From the NCBI RefSeq assembly GCF_000003815.2, contig NC_049993.1, forward strand, positions 5,609,686 through 5,673,685: a DNA stretch of 64,000 bases, written 5' to 3'. Position 1 is the first letter of the stretch. Every line of letters starts with the position of its first letter. Below the pieces are notes generated by a model. That model did not search any database, was not told the DNA's origin, and saw only the letters and a program-made list of their open reading frames with translations. Below, in pieces: positions 58,047 to 64,000 of this stretch. This DNA is from Branchiostoma floridae (lineage: Eukaryota; Chordata; Leptocardii; Amphioxiformes; Branchiostomatidae). The translations under genes were made by a program, and so were the position numbers.

Positions 58047-60154
58047 AATTTTTGTGGCTTATTTGACTTTGTCTGAGATTAAATATGGTCAATGACTAAT
58101 ATTCTAGCAGTTCGTAAGCAAATCCACGGACATATTACTAATGTTAGGCCAGGAATGACGTGATGCAGAGTATGTACTGTAAATTGTCTGTTGGGCTGCC
58201 ACAGCCAAATTCTATTTTGGGCCATGGGATACATGTACAAGACGACGTCGACGTTCGACAAATGCAAAAACGTTTCTGTTTTTATCAATAAATCTAGCTT
58301 TTATTTAAAAATGTTCTAAGCTGTGTAGCTTGTGAATGTAACTGTAACATTGGGCACCAGGGGGTTGTTTGATGGGCCTTGGACTGAAAGAGCAAGACTT
58401 GGTGTTAGATTGCAACTTACCTCCTGATGAAGGAACATTGATAACGGATTTGATGCGTCATTGTATAAAAGCATGTCAGAGTGGTCTTCTGTGCTATTGA
58501 ACTTGAAATGGTGAAGGTGGAATGGGAGACTGAAAATACAAACGTATGGGAGAGTTTTTAACAAAACAGGAGCACAGAATGAAGGGAACGCAAAAAGATG
58601 AGATGAAAGGAGAGTATCTGTATTTCATTTCTTTTATATTTCCATCTACCGATGACTGTATGTAGCTATTAACTGCAATATAGACTGTTTATGTCAAATA
58701 ATGATATTAATGTTATATATCATGTGACGGAAACGTAACTAGTAACTCATTCTGATGAATACAGTATTATCATTATCATAATTCATTCATATGATTTTGA
58801 TGTTCTGTTTGTATCAGATATTTATGCTGTTTGTAATAAAAGAACGTTAGTTGCATTTCACGTAAGACACGTATATCTATGTTATGTTGTGTTGGTGTAC
58901 AATTGGTTGGCTGTTGTTATTGGAATATCGAATTTCTGTTGTACAGGCTGTTTAAAAACCACGAATAAAACTCACTGAGTCCTAATCAAGCCCAAAGGCA
59001 TAAACACATGCCCATATGAATTGTTTCTTACAACGGTTACCAAGATGGTATGTCTTAGATATATTACTAGTACATGTTATTGTAGGAAGGGTTTGGCCAA
59101 GTCAGAGCAAGGTAGGTTCAAAGAAATGCCTGAAAGCAAATATCCTTATCTTCCACATGTTACGTTTAACCGTATGTTGTTGACTATGTTGTTGTCATAT
59201 CTCCCGTATGTTGTTGTTGTCATATCTCGAGATTTTTTGTTTTATTAGCCGGGTTAGGGTTAAGGGTCCGACATACCAGGTTCGGGAAAGAGTTACTTTC
59301 AACCCCCACACAGAACGATTAGACAACCTATCTTCATCGTCAGACAGTCTATCACACTAGTAACAAAGATTTGTCGTTCTAGAAACTGTTGTAAAACACA
59401 CAAAGAAAAGTTGAGTTCGTGCCGCTCAAATACAGAATACCCAGGAAGTTTTGCTTGTGGTTTATAACACAAACCGAGAAAGAGTTTCGACATGCATCCT
59501 AATAGCAACAACCAATCAATAAAACAGAATCACACACCAATACATCAAAGCCTATATACTGTGTCTTCATGTAATGTTATTTGATGACAAACAGCACCTA
59601 TAACCAGAAACACACGATCAAATTGATAAATTATGATGAATTAAATTACATTCACTTTTCATCAGACGTTGGTTTACGTTTCTGTCACATAACGTAACAT
59701 TCGTATCGTCATGTTGCTTAAAAACAGCCTGTTGTAATAAGCTACATGGCATGTGAAAGAAATATATGCATGTAGAGGTTTTGTGTTCCCTTCATTCTGA
59801 CAAGATTCTGTGCTCTTGTTTAGCAAAACATTCCTACACACAGTAGCACAAAAGGTCACTCTTATTTGATTTAATGGATTACACTCTCTGGACAGCCCCC
59901 AAAACCGATTTGAACGACTTCGAAAGATCACAAAGGTTATAAAAAAATCCTTGATACACAGAACATGGTATAACATACACTAAATCAGTTATCTTTCTTC
60001 CTGGAGGTAGTTTGTGTTGTTTTAGAAAAATATGTAACAAACCAACTTCCTTTTACACAAATATCTAATATCCAGTTTGTGAACTGTCGACATGTCTTGA
60101 ATATTGTCATTCTTAAGTTCAAATGTTCCCTTGTTCGAAAACAAAGTTTCAAAA

Positions 60155-60978
60155 AGTTAAACCCCTTTGTGAGCCTTTCACAATTTCCCCATTCCCGAAA
60201 AGACGAAAATTTGGCAATTTGGCGGTCGTTTTAGCCACATTTCATGGCGCGGCGGTTAGCGGTACTGCAGCTTGGGCTCTCATAGGGTATGTAGTCCCGA
60301 CTTGTAGAATGTGAAAATTAACAAGAACTTAGGCTTAAAGCTTCTGAAAGTTTTCATAAATAGGTCCAGACATCTTTACCCACATTTAGAATGACCTTTA
60401 AGACACAAGTTGACATAAGAAGGGTCGATTCTTAGGCGCCGCGTGAGGAGCCCAGGTAACACCATGTCCGCCTGTTGAAGCGCCACCTACATTCATGCAT
60501 ACATCATGTACATACGTCTTGTACGAAATAAGAAGGTTAAGGATATATGTGGATGTCACTTGCTTTCCCCTGACACATTTAGCCTTTCACTTAATTGTTC
60601 ATCTACTTAAATGGGGTAAGGGACTGTCAGAAAAGTCCGTTCGTCACTCACAAAACATTACGAGCTTTCCCCCCAACATCTGCTTGGAGAAGTCATCTGA
60701 TTTACTATGACAACTCTGGGCTTTTACTTGAGTTCATATGCATATACACAAAGTGATTATTACATTGTTAACGTTGTTTTCGTGTTTGCGTGTTTGTAAT
60801 AGGCCTTTACAACTGTTCATCTATTTCAAGAAAGGCAAGAGAAGAGGTTGTAGTACTCATCGCGTGACGATTCCAAAGACCAAAACTTCCAAGAAAGTCT
60901 TCTCGGACGGGGCACGTTTTCAGGCACACACTACCTCCGACTTCCTTCTACTTGTCTTAAACACTGAACACACCTAAC
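60155..60978 (+). repeat. Right arm of a large inverted repeat
   Basis: Counterpart of 57255-58046 in opposite orientation, about 2.1 kb away. Arms have diverged by substitutions and small indels. The spacer (58047-60154) is AT-rich without a transposase frame, so this may be a decayed long-TIR transposon or two convergent copies of one element. Confidence 0.8.
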
Positions 60979-62975
60979 CTTTTCCAACCAATGACATACG
61001 GTCAGACCAACCTTCCTCTTGCCTTCACTTGTGATATGAATCGCTAGAGGCCGCTATTGCGTGGTTTTGGATGGCGTTCAGCACCAAGGACAGGTATGCT
61101 TGAAAGCAGCTTGGCGATTTGGAGCTGTAAGTATGAATAGGATAAATACTTTATGGTCATTTCTGTACTATAGTGGATAAAGAGCTCCTGACGACCATCA
61201 TTGTGTTACTGAAAACCCGCAAACTGATAATAATTGTTACAGATATCTCTTCTGAAGGTGGTGCAGCCAGATAGAAGAGGCGGGCGGCATCAGGAACCGA
61301 GGTGCACATATCTAGACCAGACAGTAGCGACCTCTAGTGACTCAGATGTAAACTGCAGTGTAAACTTGACCATAACAGCCCAATGTCATCGGCGACCAAC
61401 TTGGTTTCCTTATCATTCTCACCGCTATGAATGGACGACTGCGACATATAATTTCCTCGTTCAGACTGCAATGTATATATCTGGAGTTTCTCAACGCATT
61501 GAACGTTTCTAAAACTGTGATATGCCACAGCTAGTAGTAAATAAAGCCAAATCTGAACTTTCTCGTCAAATACTAGTTTCTTTATTCATTTTCAAAATCC
61601 TTGTACATCATGTCTCCAGTAACTTCACATTATATGTTTAGATGCTTTGATTAACAACTCTGTGCTTGTTTCAGTTTTAAGTCTAAATTTTCAATTTTAA
61701 AATTTGAATAAAACTCGAGGTAAAGTAAATAGATAAATAAAGTACACAGAATGTTTCACATTTCACCTAACAGCTATCATCCATTGTTGCTAATCATAGC
61801 AATGTCGAATGATATAAATATTCCTTAATTATATCAGAGTTCTAGAGGTTGTTTTCTGGCATTCTATATGTCTCAACTATATTCCACACAGAAACTACTG
61901 TTGATTGATAAATACAATTTCTGATAATAATTGCTAAATGAATACTGGAACACATATGAATTGTCAATCCTAATTGTAGTTAGATTCTGTAAGAGACTTA
62001 ATGAATCTATTCTACTTTCTTTCTTGATGTAATTCATTATTAATGAACTTAGGAGTCCTTTTAAAATGCTACTTATAGGATTAATTTTTATACACTTACC
62101 TTGGGCATGAGGTCATCATAGCTTGAATGAATATAACAATGTCTGTATGTAACATGCCAACAGCCCTACAAGTCACTGATTCAAAATATGATAAATCTAC
62201 ACTCGACCACATACTCACAGTGAACATCATTCTGATTAGCAATCTAATTATCCTGCTACAATTCCATTTCTTTCTGCAGTGAAAGAATAATCATTACACA
62301 CCAGTCCAACGTCCACAGCACGGACTGCTAATTTGGTCCGTACAATATTCAGTTTTTACATACTATTCATCTCAGACCACGTTTCACGTATTTACTACGT
62401 ACGTATACGGATCACCGGAGGACCGTGTCACGGTGGTGCCGGGAGTTGGTCTAACTCCTAGGCACGGCCTGAACAGGTATGAATGAAATTATCATAAATA
62501 GAATGTTGAACGTCTGTAAGGGTGTTTTGAACCAACAGCAATGATGCATATCTTTCAATGCGTGAAGACAAGCAAAAAATCACACCGCATTCATATTACA
62601 ACACTCCGACAAGACATGGTGAAGGCATACTCAAGTCATTATTTTCATACCGACACCAACACAAAGACAATGCATGAGTACATGAAGGCAATAATACAAA
62701 AATACAAATAAACAAACAAATTCACCAATACATAGATGAAAAATTATGAAATGAGGTGTCAGTGCCCCATAAGACTAATAGGATGATACTGATAAGTTAA
62801 TCGTTATAAAAGTGTTTGGCCATGAAATCTGAAAAAAAGGGCTGGGCACACTGTAATATTTGCGAAATTGTCTAGGGGACACTGTTTATCCTTTTTGACA
62901 CTGTCTTTGCCCCCGATAGAAAAGCATGGAGATCTCTGGGAAAGCAAATACTAGTACATCAAATCGTTTCCTTAC

Positions 62976-64000
62976 GTTGGCAAACGAAGAAGACCCCACG
63001 GTACAAGGAGACGAAGAAGGCGCTGGTCTGGGCGCCTTGAGGCATGGCGAGGGTCCCCCCGTCTGCACGACAGGCCTCCGCCGCTTCACGGAAGCCAAAA
63101 TTTGGTATTTTGTACACCTTGTAGCAAATCCCGCGCCTGGTCATTTCCGTATCACCTCCGGGACAAGACACTGTTGAAGATGGGGCAGAGAGATGAGGAT
63201 GGGACAGATGACATGGACATCCAAATTCTAACATTAATCTCACGTTGATTGTAGATCTATTTCATTGGAATAATGTGTAGTCTCTATCTGACTTTTCCTT
63301 TTATGACATATATTAGACGTGTATTAGAGTAGACTTATCGGTCTATAAAGGATAGGCCGATGTTAATGACATAGAACTGAATGCCTGTGGAAGTAGAGGA
63401 TAGCGAAAGGAGACAGTACACCACCATTTCTTATTTAGGTAAAAATGACTCAAATCACATCGGAATATTTGAAAGACTTGCCCCGAATGTATATCTTAGA
63501 GTGTTCAGGCGGTCCGGTAAGGTCCGGACAGGTTAGCATTCCTGCCGGCCCGGGAGGCCCAACTGGTCCCGGCGATCCTGGAGAAACATCGGAACAATTT
63601 TCTCCCGGGGGTCCCGGAGGCCCGGGGACTCCAGCCTTGCCAGACGGTCCCCTGGGTCCGGCTGGTCCCAGGGGACCGTCTGGTCCCACCGGTCCATTTT
63701 CTCCCGGGGGTCCAGGAGGCCCGGAGACTCCAGCCTTGCCAGTCGGTCCCCTGGGACCAGTCTGACCCATGGGTCCCCTTTTTCCCGGGGGTCCAACAGA
63801 CCCAGGGACTCCTGACTGGTCATCTTTGCCCATGGGGCCCATTTCGCCTGACTGGCCAGGTGGCCCTGGAGAGCCATGAGCGCCCGGGGGTCCAGGTGGG
63901 CAGCCACACCCGGTGTACCCTGCCAAGATGAGCCCAGACCCAGTTATGTTGGAAGCGTTCAGTCCCATAGGTCTCCCCTTCCCTGGAGTAACAGGTAACA
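62976..64000 (-). CDS. Collagen plus C-type lectin gene (collectin-like), partial
   Basis: A minus-strand exon entering from the window edge encodes about 35 Gly-X-Y triplets (63500-63900), interrupted by KDDQSG and ENCSDVS. Its N-terminal flank is [20 protein letters not shown]. The open frame ends at 63450. A second exon, 63170-62976, has a phase-1 acceptor and encodes [20 protein letters not shown] and [16 protein letters not shown], the first half of a CTLD; it ends at CAAC/GTAAGG. The donor of the collagen exon is not resolved. The rest of the CTLD (W and C-terminal cysteines) is not seen downstream. Collagen-CTLD proteins are secreted oligomeric pattern-recognition lectins or membrane collectins. 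The gene points toward the receptor cluster and may be truncated. Confidence 0.75.

Larger units (their letters stand above)
55535..62975. other. Region between receptor cluster and collagen-lectin gene
   Basis: Up to about 56220 the sequence resembles the 3' flanks of genes A and B (CAGTACTCAAAG, GGGAAACTGTATTATTCATA). An AATAAA at 56774 could end gene C transcripts. Beyond it lie a 42-bp duplication, a large inverted repeat and AT-rich DNA. I recognise no complete gene. The second half of the CTLD expected for the minus-strand gene was looked for at 61.2-62.97 kb and not found. Confidence 0.5.

Overview
The window looks like genomic DNA of an invertebrate chordate, most likely amphioxus (Branchiostoma). 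This rests on gene content: a single-exon FoxE gene, an intron-rich fukutin gene and an SLC35E1-type transporter lie beside a tandem cluster of SRCR and C-type-lectin immune-type receptors and a collagen/lectin gene. Introns and intergenic DNA are full of short hairpin elements and tRNA-derived SINEs. No species was confirmed by a search.

Layout. (1) 1-16.6 kb: the 3' half of an SLC35E1-like transporter on the + strand (penultimate exon at 3.5 kb, last exon at 15.7 kb, 12-kb intron). (2) 16.6-33 kb: a gene-poor region around FoxE (21.6-22.8 kb), presumably regulatory. (3) 33.3-39.5 kb: a complete nine-exon fukutin gene (466 codons reconstructed). Three minisatellites each sit exactly on one of its exon edges: the start codon, the exon 4 donor and the exon 6 donor. 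(4) 40-56 kb: three tandem + strand receptor genes, here called A, B and C. All have the same plan of signal-peptide exon, ectodomain exon(s), two stalk exons, transmembrane exon and a tyrosine-rich tail exon. Gene A carries an SRCR ectodomain; B and C carry a C-type lectin domain (CTLD). Every ectodomain and stalk exon is bounded by phase-1 introns, so the ectodomain behaves as an exchangeable cassette on a constant signalling chassis. (5) 57-61 kb: a large imperfect inverted repeat with arms of about 0.8 kb. (6) 63-64 kb: a collagen plus partial-CTLD gene on the minus strand running off the window.

The most interesting system is the receptor cluster. One leader, stalk, membrane and signalling module is reused with unrelated recognition domains, and the tails differ by simple deletions, an insertion and loss of tyrosine motifs (A short, B truncated with a downstream relic, C long with six YxxI/V motifs). 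Transposons have edited it: a TTAA-flanked MITE sits directly on the stop codon of A, and a dimeric tRNA-SINE with 15-bp target-site duplications lies between A and B. Each reconstructed transcript has a length divisible by three, which supports the exon models. Exon boundaries were read by eye from GT/AG sites, reading phase and paralogue comparison.
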